A stretch of DNA of 38,970 bases from Sediminimonas sp. (GCF_024637375.1 NZ_JAGXFK010000081.1:1-38970); one strand, 5' to 3'. Shown: positions 19,364 through 31,983, numbered from the stretch's first letter. Numbers and translations: made by a program. The notes: generated by a model not told the origin, from the letters alone.

Positions 19364-19392
19364 TAGCTAGGCAGTTCGCCGCGGCCTGTCAA
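19364..19392 (-). promoter_or_regulatory. Sigma-70 promoter of groES-groEL
   Basis: On the minus strand: TTGACA (perfect -35, plus-strand positions 19387-19392), a 17-base spacer, and TAGCTA as -10 (19364-19369). The transcription start would fall at the edge of the CIRCE element. Confidence 0.75.
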
Positions 19393-19575
19393 CATTCCAT
19401 CGCGCCGAAAATCATCGGGCGGCGCGATATCAGTGCCCGCGGTTACGCTGCGTTGCAGCAAATCCGCCACATCCCCGCGCGCGGACCGCGCCGCACGCCC
19501 GTGACAAGCCCGGCGCGCGCGCCTATAAGGCGCCCGAACACAGCCCGTAATTGCCACCGCAGACAGGATCAAAGC

Positions 19576-20496
19576 ATGACCATCCAAGTTTTCGGCCACA
19601 AATCCCCCGACACCGATTCGACCGGCGCGCCGATCATCTGGGCCTGGTACCTGAGCGAGATCGAGGGCACCCCGGCAACCGCGTGCCTGCTGGGCGAACC
19701 CAACACCGAAGCCGCGTTCATGCTTGAACGCTGGGGCCTTGAAAAGCCGGCGATCATCGACGACGTCGCCGCCGACGACCCGGTCGTGATCGTCGATACC
19801 AACAACCCCGCCGAACTGCCGGCGACCATCAACGAGGCCGACATCCGCGCCATCATCGACCATCACAAGCTGGTCGGCGGGCTGGAAACCAGCGGCCCGA
19901 TCGACATCACCATCCGCCCGCTGGCCTGCACCGCCACCATCCTGCACGACTTGATGGGCGCTGACGCCGCGCGCATGCCCGAGGCGATCAAGGGCGCGGC
20001 TCTGTCGTGCATCCTCAGCGACACGCTGCAATTCCGCAGCCCCACCACCACCGCGCATGACCGTGACGTGGCCGAGAAGCTGGCGGCCGACCTGGGCGTG
20101 GACATAGCCGATTACGCGGCCGAGCTTTTCGCCGCCAAGTCCGATGTCTCGGCCTTCTCCGATGCCGAACTGCTGCGCATGGATTCGAAGGAATACGAGG
20201 TCGCCGGCACCAGGTTCCGCGTCTCGGTGCTGGAAACAACCGCGCCCGAGCAGGTGCTGAGCCGCAAGGACAGCCTGATGAACAGCATGGAATCCGTCGC
20301 CGCCGAAGATGGCGTCGACCAGGTGCTGCTGTTCGTCGTTGATATCCTCAACGAAGAGGCGACGCTGCTGGTGCCCAACGACCTGGTGAGAACGGTGGCC
20401 AAAAAGAGTTTTGGCGTGACAGCCGACGGCGACACCGTGGTGCTGCCCGGCGTGATGAGCCGCAAGAAGCAGATCATCCCCAACCTGGCGGTCTGA
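19576..20496 (+). CDS. ppaC: Manganese-dependent inorganic pyrophosphatase (DHH family)
   Basis: Family II cytoplasmic pyrophosphatase that hydrolyses PPi to drive biosynthesis. Its 306 residues include the metal-binding GHKSPDTDS (7-15), the DHH motif DHHKL (about 95), and the substrate-binding SRKKQ near the C-terminus. Both DHH and DHHA2 domains are complete and there is no regulatory CBS insert. The start at 19576 has AGGA upstream; the frame extends upstream without family similarity. It is divergent from groES. Confidence 0.93.
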   Translation: MTIQVFGHKSPDTDSTGAPIIWAWYLSEIEGTPATACLLGEPNTEAAFMLERWGLEKPAIIDDVAADDPVVIVDTNNPAELPATINEADIRAIIDHHKLVGGLETSGPIDITIRPLACTATILHDLMGADAARMPEAIKGAALSCILSDTLQFRSPTTTAHDRDVAEKLAADLGVDIADYAAELFAAKSDVSAFSDAELLRMDSKEYEVAGTRFRVSVLETTAPEQVLSRKDSLMNSMESVAAEDGVDQVLLFVVDILNEEATLLVPNDLVRTVAKKSFGVTADGDTVVLPGVMSRKKQIIPNLAV

Positions 20497-20517
20497 CCGG
20501 CCCTCTTGTCCGGCCGG
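20497..20517 (+). terminator. Stem-loop directly after the pyrophosphatase gene
   Basis: CCGGCC and GGCCGG form six pairs around a nine-base loop that begins at once after the stop codon. No T-run follows. Confidence 0.4.
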
Positions 20518-20577
20518 GGCACGCGGTAGCGCCGACCGCGTACCGCCCCGCCCCTGCCCCGATGCGCAAGGTACCCC

Positions 20578-21450
20578 ATGACACGGATCATTTCTTCGCT
20601 CGCCGAGGTTTCGGCCCGCTACGACGCCGCCTTCGTCGACCTGTGGGGCTGCGTCCACGACGGTGTACGCGCCATCCCGTCGGCGGTGGCGGCGCTGCGC
20701 GCGTTTCGGGCGTCGGGGGGCGCGGTGGTGCTGCTGACCAACTCGCCGCGCCCGCGAAAGGGCGTCGAAGCGCAGCTCGACCAGTTCGGCGTACCACGCG
20801 ATGCCTGGGATACCATCGCCACCTCGGGCGACAGCGCCCGCGCAGCGATGTTCCGCGGCGTGGTCGGTCGCAAGCTGTTCTTCATCGGCGAATCGCGCGA
20901 CAAGCCCTTCTTCGAGCCGATGCAGCTAGTCGATGACCCGGTCGAGGTGCAACTGGTGCCGCTGGATCAGGCCGAAGGTATCGTGTGTACCGGCCCCTTC
21001 GACCCGGCCGCTGACCTTGCCGATCTGCGCCCGCAGCTGTTGCTTGCAAAGCAGCAGGGGCTGAAACTGCTTTGCGCCAACCCCGATATCGTGGTCGACC
21101 GCGGCGACCATCGGGAATGGTGCGCCGGAGCGGTGGCGCGCCTCTACACCGAGATGGGCGGTGAAAGCTTCTATTTCGGCAAGCCGCATCCGCCGATCTA
21201 CGACCTGGCGTATCGCCGGCTGGCGGCTTTGGAACGCGACAGCGCGGCCGCTGCGATCCTGGCGATCGGCGACGGCGCACAGACCGACATCCGCGGCGCC
21301 ATGGGCGAGGATCTCGATTCGCTGTTCATCACCGGCGGGCTGGCCCGCCAGGAGACGCGCACCGCCGGCGCCCCCGACCCAGGCGCGCTGGAACGTTACC
21401 TCGCGGCTGAATCGGTTGCGCCGACCTATGCCATGGGGCAGTTGCGCTGA
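20578..21450 (+). CDS. HAD-IIA hydrolase, TIGR01459 type
   Basis: A 290-residue haloacid dehalogenase-superfamily protein with a NagD-like cap (type IIA). Motif I is DLWGCVHDG (21-29): nucleophile D21 is present, but the second aspartate of DxD is W23, as I recall for this family. Motif II (LLTNSPRP), motif III lysine (FGKPHPPIYD) and motif IV (GDGAQTDIRGA) are present. The substrate is unknown; relatives are called sugar phosphatases without proof. Loss of the general acid suggests slow or altered phosphatase chemistry. Confidence 0.85.
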   Translation: MTRIISSLAEVSARYDAAFVDLWGCVHDGVRAIPSAVAALRAFRASGGAVVLLTNSPRPRKGVEAQLDQFGVPRDAWDTIATSGDSARAAMFRGVVGRKLFFIGESRDKPFFEPMQLVDDPVEVQLVPLDQAEGIVCTGPFDPAADLADLRPQLLLAKQQGLKLLCANPDIVVDRGDHREWCAGAVARLYTEMGGESFYFGKPHPPIYDLAYRRLAALERDSAAAAILAIGDGAQTDIRGAMGEDLDSLFITGGLARQETRTAGAPDPGALERYLAAESVAPTYAMGQLR

Positions 21451-21462
21451 CCGAATTAGGGC

Positions 21463-21491
21463 TTGATTTTCTGCGCCCGCAAAGCAATAAA
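21463..21491 (+). promoter_or_regulatory. Possible sigma-70 promoter of the maoC gene
   Basis: TTGATT, a 17-base spacer and AATAAA in an unusually AT-rich stretch after the HAD gene. The -10 match is weak. Confidence 0.35.
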
Positions 21492-21555
21492 GTTCCAATA
21501 TTCCCGCGCGCATGTAATCGAATGTTTCGTGTGCCGAGCAGACTTGGAGGACCGG

Positions 21556-21999
21556 ATGTTGGACAACATGCCTCGTGGCACGATCTGCATCGAAGATATC
21601 GAGATGGGGATGACGCGCCATCTGCGCAAAACCGTCACCGACCGGGATATCGAGCTGTTCGCCGAGGTCTCGACCGATCACAACCCCGTCCACCTCGACG
21701 ACGCCTATGCACAGGACACCATCTTCGAGGGGCGCATCGCGCATGGCATGTTGACCGCCGGGTTGATTTCGGCGGTGATCGGCGAGCAATTGCCGGGCCA
21801 CGGCACCGTCTACATGGGCCAGTCGCTGAAATTCCTCGGCCCCGTGCGCCCCGGCGACAGCGTCTTGGCCGAGGTCGAGGTGATCGGTATTGACCATTCC
21901 AAGCGCCGCGTTCAACTCGAAACGCGCTGCATCGTCGACGGCAAGAAGGTTCTGATCGGCGAAGCCACCGTTCTGGCCCCGTCGCGCAAGTTCGACTGA
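21556..21999 (+). CDS. MaoC-family (R)-specific enoyl-CoA hydratase
   Basis: A single hot-dog domain of 147 residues. The hydratase-2 catalytic pair is D41 and H46 in STDHNPVH, followed by the typical FEGRIAHGMLTAGLIS helix. Family members hydrate trans-2-enoyl-CoA to (R)-3-hydroxyacyl-CoA, feeding polyhydroxyalkanoate synthesis, or act on other acyl-CoAs. I chose 21556 because GGAGG lies at 21546-21550; the frame is open upstream but without a ribosome binding site or similarity. No PHA gene is nearby, so the pathway is uncertain. Confidence 0.88.
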   Translation: MLDNMPRGTICIEDIEMGMTRHLRKTVTDRDIELFAEVSTDHNPVHLDDAYAQDTIFEGRIAHGMLTAGLISAVIGEQLPGHGTVYMGQSLKFLGPVRPGDSVLAEVEVIGIDHSKRRVQLETRCIVDGKKVLIGEATVLAPSRKFD

Positions 22000-22024
22000 C
22001 CCGACCGGGGTGCTTCCACGCGGT

Positions 22025-22037
22025 GCGGCTGCGCCGC
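22025..22037. other. GC stem-loop between maoC and ribF
   Basis: GCGGC-TGC-GCCGC, five pairs with a three-base loop. The 13 bases are the exact complement of 10701-10713, the core of a stem-loop before trpA. It may be a weak terminator. Confidence 0.35.
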
Positions 22038-22099
22038 GAGAACGCGCGCGGCGCTGTCACCGCTTGCGCCCGGTCGCCGCGGGCGCTACCCCATGCGGC

Positions 22100-23038
22100 A
22101 TGCGTATCATTCGCGATCATAAGTATGTTGCGCCCGAAGACCGCGGCGCCAGCGCCGCGATAGGCAATTTCGACGGCGTGCACCTGGGGCACCTGTCGGT
22201 GATCGACCTGGCGCGACAGGAAGCGCGGCGGCTCGGGGCGCCGCTTGGCGTGGTGACGTTCGAGCCGCATCCGCGCGAATTCTTTGCCCCCGGCGCGCCG
22301 CCGTTTCGCCTGATGGGGCGCGAGGCTCGCGCCCATCGGTTGGAGAAGGTCGGGGTCGCGCGTCTGTACGAGCTGAATTTCAACGCCGCGCTGTCCTCGC
22401 TGGGGGCGCGGGACTTTGCGCGCGACGTGTTGGCCGACGGGCTGGGTCTGCGGCATGTCGTGATCGGCGAGGATTTTCGTTTCGGCAAGGGGCGCGAAGG
22501 CGGCGCCGCGGATATGGAGCGTTTCGGCGCCGAGATGGGGTTCGGCGTCACGTTGGCACCGCTGCTGAGCGGCACCGGCGGGCAGGTTTCCTCGACCGCG
22601 ATCCGCACCGCGCTGAGCGACGGGCGCCCGCGCGACGCGGCGGCGATGCTGGGGCACTGGCACCGGATCGAGGGCGAGGTCGTGGGCGGCGAGCAGCGCG
22701 GCCGCGAACTGGGTTTTCCCACCGCCAACATGTCGATCGCCGGGCTGCATCCGCCGCGCTTTGGCATCTACGCGGCACTGGTCGATATTCTGGACGGGCC
22801 GCATGCCGGCAGCTACCACGGGGCCGCCTCTATAGGAGTGCGCCCGATGTTCGGGGAAAACAGGCCCAACCTGGAAACCTACATCTTCGACTTCTCGGGC
22901 GACCTTTACGGCGCCGATCTTTCGGTTGCGCTGGTCGAATTCCTGCGCCCCGAGGAAAACTACGACAGCGTCGAAACGCTCGTCGCGCAGATGGACGCCG
23001 ATTGCGCCCGCGCGCGCACAATCCTCGCCGCGATATGA
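22100..23038 (+). CDS. ribF: Bifunctional riboflavin kinase / FAD synthetase
   Basis: Converts riboflavin to FMN and then FAD. The N-terminal adenylyltransferase domain has GNFDGVHLGH (22-31), FEPHPREFF and SSTAIRTAL; the C-terminal kinase domain starts near GEVVGGEQRGRELGFPTANM and has the GVRPMFGE and FDFSGDLYG blocks. At 312 residues the length is normal. The start at 22100 matches the family N-terminus. No FMN riboswitch is visible upstream. Its stop overlaps the next start as ATGA. Confidence 0.96.
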   Translation: MRIIRDHKYVAPEDRGASAAIGNFDGVHLGHLSVIDLARQEARRLGAPLGVVTFEPHPREFFAPGAPPFRLMGREARAHRLEKVGVARLYELNFNAALSSLGARDFARDVLADGLGLRHVVIGEDFRFGKGREGGAADMERFGAEMGFGVTLAPLLSGTGGQVSSTAIRTALSDGRPRDAAAMLGHWHRIEGEVVGGEQRGRELGFPTANMSIAGLHPPRFGIYAALVDILDGPHAGSYHGAASIGVRPMFGENRPNLETYIFDFSGDLYGADLSVALVEFLRPEENYDSVETLVAQMDADCARARTILAAI

Positions 23039-23517
23039 CAAAAGAGCCGATCCGCCGCGACGGGCTGCGCCCGAGGTTCTGGGAAAACGTCCCGCTGTCG
23101 CGGATGACCCGCGCCGAATGGGAGGCGCTATGCGACGGCTGCGGCAAGTGCTGCCTCAACAAGATCGAGGACGAGGACACCGGCGAGGTGGCGCTGACCC
23201 GCGTCGCCTGCCGACTGTTCGACGACACCACCTGCCGCTGCGCGCAATACGACATCCGCCACAGCTTCGTGCCCGAATGCATCGTGCTCAAACCCACCAA
23301 CCTGGACCTGCATGCCTACTGGATGCCCGAAACCTGCGCCTACAAGCTGCTATGGCAGGGTCGGCCCCTGCCCGACTGGCACCCGCTGATCACCGGCACA
23401 CCCGAGAGCGTGCACGCGGCCGGGGTTTCGATGCAGGGCCGCACGGTGCCGGAATTCGAGATCGACGAAGACGATTGGGAAGACCACATCATCGAGGAGC
23501 CGAATGGATGTTCTTGA
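23035..23517 (+). CDS. YcgN family cysteine-cluster protein (UPF0260)
   Basis: A 160-residue protein with a CxxCxxCC-type cluster: C33, C36, C39 and C40 in CDGCGKCC, with further cysteines at 59, 67, 69 and 82. The family is thought to bind zinc or an iron-sulfur cluster, but its function is not known. The middle (FVPECIVLKPTNLDLHAYWMPETCAYKLL) is well conserved in the family. It overlaps ribF by four bases and threonine aldolase by ten, so all three are likely translated as one chain. Confidence 0.9.
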   Translation: MTKEPIRRDGLRPRFWENVPLSRMTRAEWEALCDGCGKCCLNKIEDEDTGEVALTRVACRLFDDTTCRCAQYDIRHSFVPECIVLKPTNLDLHAYWMPETCAYKLLWQGRPLPDWHPLITGTPESVHAAGVSMQGRTVPEFEIDEDDWEDHIIEEPNGCS

Positions 23518-24554
23518 CCTCAGACAATGCCGGGCCCGCCCACCCGGCGGTAATCGAGGCGCTGGCTGGCGCCAACGAGGGCTACGCCGGCGCCTACGGG
23601 GCCGATGCACAGATGGACGCGGTGCGCGCCCTGGTCCGCGAGGCGTTCGAGGCGCCCGAGGCTGCGGTTTACCTGGTTGCCACCGGCACGGCGGCCAACT
23701 CGCTGGCGCTGGCGACGTTGTCGCAACCCTGGCAGACGGTGTTCTGCGCGCCCGTGGCCCACATCCACGAAGACGAGTGCAACGCGCCCGAGTTCTTTAC
23801 CGGCGGCGCCAAGCTGACGCTGGTGGGCGCGGCACCCAAGATGACGCCCCAAGCACTGGAAGGGACCATCGCCGCCGAGGAATCGCGCGGCGTGCACGGC
23901 CCGCAGCGCGGGCCGGTGTCGATCACCAACGTGACCGAGCGCGGCACTGTCTACACGGTGGACGAAATCGCGGCGCTGGCCGGCGTGGCGCGCGGCTATG
24001 GCCTGCCGGTGCACCTGGACGGGGCACGGTTTGCCAACGCGCTGGTGGCGCAGGGCTGCACTCCGGCCGAGATGACGTGGAAGGCCGGCGTTGACGCGGT
24101 CAGCTTCGGCGGAACCAAGAACGGGCTGCTGGGGGTCGAGGCAGTAATCTTTTTCGACCCCGCCCATGCCTGGGAGTTCGAGCTGCGCCGCAAGCGCGGC
24201 GCGCACCTGTTTTCCAAGCACCGCTACCTGGCGGCGCAGATGCTCGCCTACCTGACCGATGATCTGTGGCTGGATTGCGCCCGCCGGGCCAATGCCAATG
24301 CCGCGCGGCTGGCCGAGGGGCTGGCCGGGGTGCCGGGGGCGGAATTCCTGCACCAGGTCGAGGCAAACATGATCTTCGCCACCCTGCCCCGGACCACCCA
24401 TGAACGCCTGTTCGACGCCGGGGCGCAGTATTATCTGTGGAACAGCACGCTGGAGGGCGCGGCCCCCGACGCGGCCTTGGCCGCGCGGTTGGTCTGCGAC
24501 TGGTCGCTCGGGGCGGAGGCGATCGAGCGTTTCATCGACATCGCGCGCGGCTGA
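23508..24554 (+). CDS. ltaE: Low-specificity L-threonine aldolase
   Basis: A PLP fold-type I enzyme splitting L-threonine or allo-threonine to glycine and acetaldehyde. The 348-residue protein starts MFLTSDNAGPAHP, with the PLP aspartate D171 in HLDGARF and Schiff-base lysine K204 in FGGTKNG. H85 and H87 in the VAHIHEDE block lie where the family has its active-site histidine. A second ATG four bases upstream is out of frame. It overlaps the YcgN-type gene. Relatives of this enzyme can act on other beta-hydroxy amino acids. Confidence 0.9.
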   Translation: MFLTSDNAGPAHPAVIEALAGANEGYAGAYGADAQMDAVRALVREAFEAPEAAVYLVATGTAANSLALATLSQPWQTVFCAPVAHIHEDECNAPEFFTGGAKLTLVGAAPKMTPQALEGTIAAEESRGVHGPQRGPVSITNVTERGTVYTVDEIAALAGVARGYGLPVHLDGARFANALVAQGCTPAEMTWKAGVDAVSFGGTKNGLLGVEAVIFFDPAHAWEFELRRKRGAHLFSKHRYLAAQMLAYLTDDLWLDCARRANANAARLAEGLAGVPGAEFLHQVEANMIFATLPRTTHERLFDAGAQYYLWNSTLEGAAPDAALAARLVCDWSLGAEAIERFIDIARG

Positions 24555-24568
24555 GCCTTGCGCCGGCG

Positions 24569-24590
24569 CCCGGCCCCGCATCAGGCCGGG
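24569..24590. terminator. Stem-loop at a convergent junction
   Basis: CCCGGCC and GGCCGGG form seven perfect pairs around an eight-base loop. It covers the stop codon of the alpha/beta hydrolase and follows the aldolase stop by 14 bases, so it could serve both strands. No T-run is present. Confidence 0.5.
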
Positions 24591-25402
24591 GCGTGATCGC
24601 GCAGGAAAGCCCGGATTTGCGCCGCCACAGCGTCGGCGTGGGTGATCGGCGCCATGTGGCCCGCGCCGTCGATGACCGCGCGGCGTGTATCGGGGATGCG
24701 GCGCGCCAGCCCGTCGTTGATCGCGGCGATGTAGTGGGGCGAATTGCCGCCTTCGACCAGCAGCACGGGCACCGCGATGCGTTCCAGCGCGCCCGATGCC
24801 AGCAGCCCCGCGCAGTCACCGTAAATCGCCGGGGCGCCCGCCTCGATCAAGTGGATGCGCTGCACGATGGCGGCGCGCTGTGCCTCTGGCAGGCTGTCCC
24901 ATTCGCGCCCGTCGCCCCAGCGGGCGGTGAACGCGCGCGCGGCGGCTTCCGGGTCGCCGGCGCTTACCGCGGCGCGATAGGCCGCCATGTCGGCGTCGTG
25001 CGCCTCGGCCCAGTCGGGGTGGTCGGCCAGTGCCACGGCAAAGAAAACCGGTTCGATCAGCACCAGGCTGCGCACCAGCGCCGGGTGCTCCACCGCCAGC
25101 CGCAAAGCCACCGTGGCGCCGAAGGAGTGGCCGATCACGTCCACGGGGCCCGCACCGCCCAGCAACGCGGCGGCTGTGTCGGTGCTCAGCCCCTGGATTT
25201 CGCGCTCACCGTCCCAATCGGCGCTGCGGCCATGGCCGGGCAGGTCATAGGCGGTGGCATCCAGCAGATCGTCCAGCGCCACCATCATCGGCGCCCAGCC
25301 GCCGGCATGGCCCAGCGAACAGTGGATCAACAGCGCCTGGCGCCGCCCCTGCCCCATGCGCACCACGTGGGTGGCGTGGCCACCCGCCTGGGTCATCGGC
25401 AT
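24581..25402 (-). CDS. Alpha/beta-fold hydrolase
   Basis: A 273-residue cytoplasmic hydrolase. The oxyanion region is HCSLGHAGGW (27-36), the nucleophile elbow GHSFGA with S93, and the C-terminal histidine lies in DGAGHMAPITH. No signal peptide is present. The substrate is unknown; family members include esterases, haloperoxidases and C-C bond hydrolases. Its start overlaps the stop of the isomerase gene by one base (TAATG), so the two are coupled. A role in breakdown of an aromatic compound with that isomerase is possible but unproven. Confidence 0.85.
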   Translation of the reverse strand: MPMTQAGGHATHVVRMGQGRRQALLIHCSLGHAGGWAPMMVALDDLLDATAYDLPGHGRSADWDGEREIQGLSTDTAAALLGGAGPVDVIGHSFGATVALRLAVEHPALVRSLVLIEPVFFAVALADHPDWAEAHDADMAAYRAAVSAGDPEAAARAFTARWGDGREWDSLPEAQRAAIVQRIHLIEAGAPAIYGDCAGLLASGALERIAVPVLLVEGGNSPHYIAAINDGLARRIPDTRRAVIDGAGHMAPITHADAVAAQIRAFLRDHAPA

Positions 25403-26001
25403 TACAGGTCTCCGGCCAGGTGGGCATCCAGATCGGGCAACCGGTCCTGGCCCCAGAACATCTGCCCGCTGTCCACGATGTAGAACGGCGACCCGAACGC
25501 CCCGCGCTCGACCGCTTCCTCGGTGTTGGCGGCATAGGATTCGGCCCCGCTCAGCAGCCCGCGGTTGGCAAGATCGGGGTCGAACCCGGCGCCCCCGAGG
25601 CAATCGCGCACAACCGCGTCATCGGCGATGTCGCGCTCTTCGGCCCAGCAGGCGCGCAGGATGGCATGGACCAGATTCCCCAGATCACCGCCGCCCGAAT
25701 CTTGTGCGGCGATCACCGCATAGGACGATGGCGCCGGGTTGGTGGGGAAATGCGCCGGCTGCAAGGTCAGGGAAAGTCCGGTCTTGGCCGATTGCCGCGC
25801 CAGTTCCTGAAGCCGATAGGCCTGCCGCGCGGGGTGGCGTTCAGCCGGGGGCGTGCCGCCGGTGCGCGCAAATACTGCCATGATATCCATCGGCTTGTAA
25901 GCGAGCGTGGCACCATGGCGCGCCGCGATTTCCTCGGCCCGGGTGCCGGCCAGGTAGGCAAACGGTGAAAGCGTCGAAAAAAAGTAGTCGATATGTGCCA
26001 T
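25402..26001 (-). CDS. 2-hydroxychromene-2-carboxylate isomerase-like (DsbA family)
   Basis: A 199-residue thioredoxin-fold protein of the kappa-GST/HCCA isomerase group. It starts [19 protein letters not shown], where the conserved serine would activate glutathione, and ends with the typical [23 protein letters not shown] block. In naphthalene breakdown such enzymes isomerise 2-hydroxychromene-2-carboxylate with glutathione, but many bacteria carry homologues without that pathway, and no ring-cleavage genes are seen here. The start at 26001 gives the family N-terminus. It is divergent from prs. Confidence 0.87.
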   Translation of the reverse strand: MAHIDYFFSTLSPFAYLAGTRAEEIAARHGATLAYKPMDIMAVFARTGGTPPAERHPARQAYRLQELARQSAKTGLSLTLQPAHFPTNPAPSSYAVIAAQDSGGGDLGNLVHAILRACWAEERDIADDAVVRDCLGGAGFDPDLANRGLLSGAESYAANTEEAVERGAFGSPFYIVDSGQMFWGQDRLPDLDAHLAGDL

Positions 26002-26036
26002 TGTCGCGACCTTCCGTGGGGGACAGAGTTTCCCGA

Positions 26037-26064
26037 ACGGTATCGGGATGCTAAGCGGTGTCAA
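26037..26064 (-). promoter_or_regulatory. Possible sigma-70 promoter of the isomerase-hydrolase pair
   Basis: On the minus strand: TTGACA (plus positions 26059-26064), a 16-base spacer and TACCGT (26037-26042). The -35 is perfect but the -10 is poor. Confidence 0.35.
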
Positions 26065-26106
26065 CGTCACGAATCTGTCATCACGACCAATCGGAGCTGC
26101 CCCGCC

Positions 26107-27126
26107 ATGTCGTCCCTTTCCGAACCCAAGCTCATCGCCGGCAACGCCAACCGGCCGCTTGCCAGCAGCATCGCCCGCCGCATGACCATCCACCGGGGGC
26201 GCACCGTCGGGCTGGTCGATGCCCGGGTCGAGCGTTTCAACGACCAGGAGATATTCGTCGAGGTGTACGAGAACGTGCGCGGCGAAGACATGTTCATCAT
26301 CCAGCCCACCTCGAACCCGGCCAACGACAACCTGATGGAACTGCTGATCATGGCCGACGCGCTGCGGCGTTCAAGCGCGGCGCGAATCACCGCCGTAATC
26401 CCTTATTTCGGCTATGCCCGGCAAGACCGCCGCTCGAAGGCCCGCACGCCGATCTCGGCCAAGCTGGTAGCCAATATGCTGGTCGGAACCGGGATCGAGC
26501 GGGTGCTGACCATGGACCTGCACGCGGCGCAGATCCAGGGGTTCTTCGACATCCCGGTCGACAACCTTTATGCCGCACCGATCTTTGCACTGGACATAAA
26601 ACAGCAGTTCGGCGCCGCAGCCGCGGATGTGATGGTGGTCTCGCCCGACGTTGGCGGCGTCGCCCGGGCCCGCGAATTGGCCAAACGCATCGACGCGCCG
26701 CTGGCGATCGTCGACAAGCGCCGCGAGAAACCCGGCGAGATCGCCGAAATGACCGTGATCGGCGATGTAACCGGCAAGAAATGCGTCATCGTGGACGACA
26801 TGTGTGACACTGCCGGAACCCTGTGCAAAGCGGCGCAGGTGCTGATGGAAAGCGGTGCTTCGGAGGTGCACGCCTATATCACCCACGGCGTGCTGAGCGG
26901 CCCGGCGGTTGAGCGGATTACGAACTCGGTGATGAAATCACTGGTCATCACCGACACCATTGAGCCAACCGAGGCGGTGCGCGGTGCGGAAAATATCCGC
27001 ATCCTGCCCACCGGGCCGATCTTTGCGCAGGCGATCCTCAACATCTGGAACGGCACCAGCGTGTCGTCGCTGTTCGAAATCGATACGCTCGACCCGATCT
27101 ACGAAGGCGTTTTCCACCGCGGCTAA
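26107..27126 (+). CDS. prs: Ribose-phosphate pyrophosphokinase (PRPP synthetase)
   Basis: Makes PRPP from ribose 5-phosphate and ATP for nucleotide, histidine and tryptophan synthesis. The 339-residue protein has the metal-binding [18 protein letters not shown], the catalytic flexible loop with KRREKPGE, and the PRPP-binding [12 protein letters not shown]. It is longer than the roughly 315 residues of many homologues, with extra C-terminal residues ([20 protein letters not shown]). The start at 26107 fits the family; upstream codons in frame do not. It converges on the lectin gene with 36 bases between, in which I see no strong stem. Confidence 0.97.
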   Translation: MSSLSEPKLIAGNANRPLASSIARRMTIHRGRTVGLVDARVERFNDQEIFVEVYENVRGEDMFIIQPTSNPANDNLMELLIMADALRRSSAARITAVIPYFGYARQDRRSKARTPISAKLVANMLVGTGIERVLTMDLHAAQIQGFFDIPVDNLYAAPIFALDIKQQFGAAAADVMVVSPDVGGVARARELAKRIDAPLAIVDKRREKPGEIAEMTVIGDVTGKKCVIVDDMCDTAGTLCKAAQVLMESGASEVHAYITHGVLSGPAVERITNSVMKSLVITDTIEPTEAVRGAENIRILPTGPIFAQAILNIWNGTSVSSLFEIDTLDPIYEGVFHRG

Positions 27127-27162
27127 AGTCGAGCCGGGGATCGGCGACGGGGCGACGCTTGC

Positions 27163-27516
27163 TCAGTAGAGCTGCCACTGGTCGTCGTCGGTGGCCGCGC
27201 CGATGGCCATCCAGGCCATGCGCGCGCGGGCAATGCGGCTGTCACCCCAGGTGCGAAACACAGCCGTGAAACCGTCGCACGTGATCTCCTCGACCATCAG
27301 GTCGGCGCGCTGGTTGTGGCTCTGGTCCATGTCCCACATAGACAGGGCACAATGGACGCTGGGCGGCTCGGCGAAGGGTTCGTCGAAGTGAACCGCACAG
27401 CGACGTTCGCGGGTGCCCTCGGCGACCCACATCTCGCCGCCGTCCTCGTAGTCGGAAAACAGAACCTCGTCGCCTTGCGCCACGGCGATCAGATGCGCGC
27501 GGATGCGTATTGCCAC
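27163..27516 (-). CDS. H-type lectin domain protein
   Basis: A 117-residue single-domain protein of the H-type lectin family (discoidin/Helix agglutinin type). Recognisable blocks are LFSDYEDGGEMW, VHFDEPFAEPPSVHCALSMWD, NQRADLMVEEIT and FRTWGDSRIARARMAWMAIG. Such domains bind N-acetylgalactosamine in animals; the bacterial ligand is unknown. No signal peptide is seen. I prefer the GTG start at 27516, which has GGGGGAGG upstream; another GTG at 27555 is possible. It lies just after the ATP synthase operon, past its terminator, a placement I recall from other Rhodobacterales. Confidence 0.8.
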   Translation of the reverse strand: MAIRIRAHLIAVAQGDEVLFSDYEDGGEMWVAEGTRERRCAVHFDEPFAEPPSVHCALSMWDMDQSHNQRADLMVEEITCDGFTAVFRTWGDSRIARARMAWMAIGAATDDDQWQLY

Positions 27517-27575
27517 GATCGTTCCCTGCCTCCCCCCGTCGCGTTTCGGTTCCACGCCAAGTTATTGCATCGCCG

Positions 27576-27613
27576 TAAAAAGGAAAACCCCCGCGAGCGC
27601 AGGCCCGCGGGGG
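27576..27613 (-). terminator. Rho-independent terminator of the atp operon
   Basis: CCCCCGCG and CGCGGGGG form eight perfect pairs around a ten-base loop. On the minus strand TTTTCCTTTTT follows. It is 43 bases after the atpC stop and before the lectin gene. Confidence 0.9.
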
Positions 27614-27655
27614 TCTTGCCATGTGCGCGTCCGTGCCGCCGCGGCTTGGCGGGTG

Positions 27656-28093
27656 TCAGTCCTTGCCGAGCGCGGGGTCCAGGTTGATGTGATCGCCCAC
27701 TGCCACCATGTCGGCCAGCACCTTGGCGGCGTCATCCACCGGGCCGGGCTCGTTCTCGAACACAGTCTGAGCCTTTTCATAGGCTTCGCGGGCCTCGCCA
27801 AGCATCTCGTCGTAATGGGCCTGCGTGACGTCACCGCGATGCAGCGACCGTTCTGCCAGCACCGTGATGCCATCGGCCGAGATCTCGGCAAAGCCGCCGG
27901 TGACGACGTATTCGTCGCTGCCGTCGGGCCCGTCCATGCGCAGGATGCCCGGCCGCAGGCTGGTGATCACCGGGGCATGGTCGGGCATCGCCACCATGTC
28001 GCCCTCTGCGCCGGGGATCAGCACCTGGGTCACCGGGCCGGAGGCGAGCCGCCGCTCCGGAGAGACCAGATCGAATTGCACTGTATCAGCCAT
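27656..28093 (-). CDS. atpC: ATP synthase F1 epsilon subunit
   Basis: Part of the central stalk; couples rotation and can inhibit hydrolysis. The N-terminal beta-sandwich is complete ([15 protein letters not shown] through [18 protein letters not shown]). The C-terminal part is helical, then ends in an acidic tail. At 145 residues it is slightly longer than usual. It is the last gene of the operon, ten bases after atpD, and is followed by a terminator. Confidence 0.96.
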   Translation of the reverse strand: MADTVQFDLVSPERRLASGPVTQVLIPGAEGDMVAMPDHAPVITSLRPGILRMDGPDGSDEYVVTGGFAEISADGITVLAERSLHRGDVTQAHYDEMLGEAREAYEKAQTVFENEPGPVDDAAKVLADMVAVGDHINLDPALGKD

Positions 28094-28103
28094 GGTGCCC
28101 TCC

Positions 28104-30432
<2,329 letters not shown>

Positions 30433-30444
30433 TGCCTTATCTCC

Positions 30445-31983
<1,539 letters not shown>

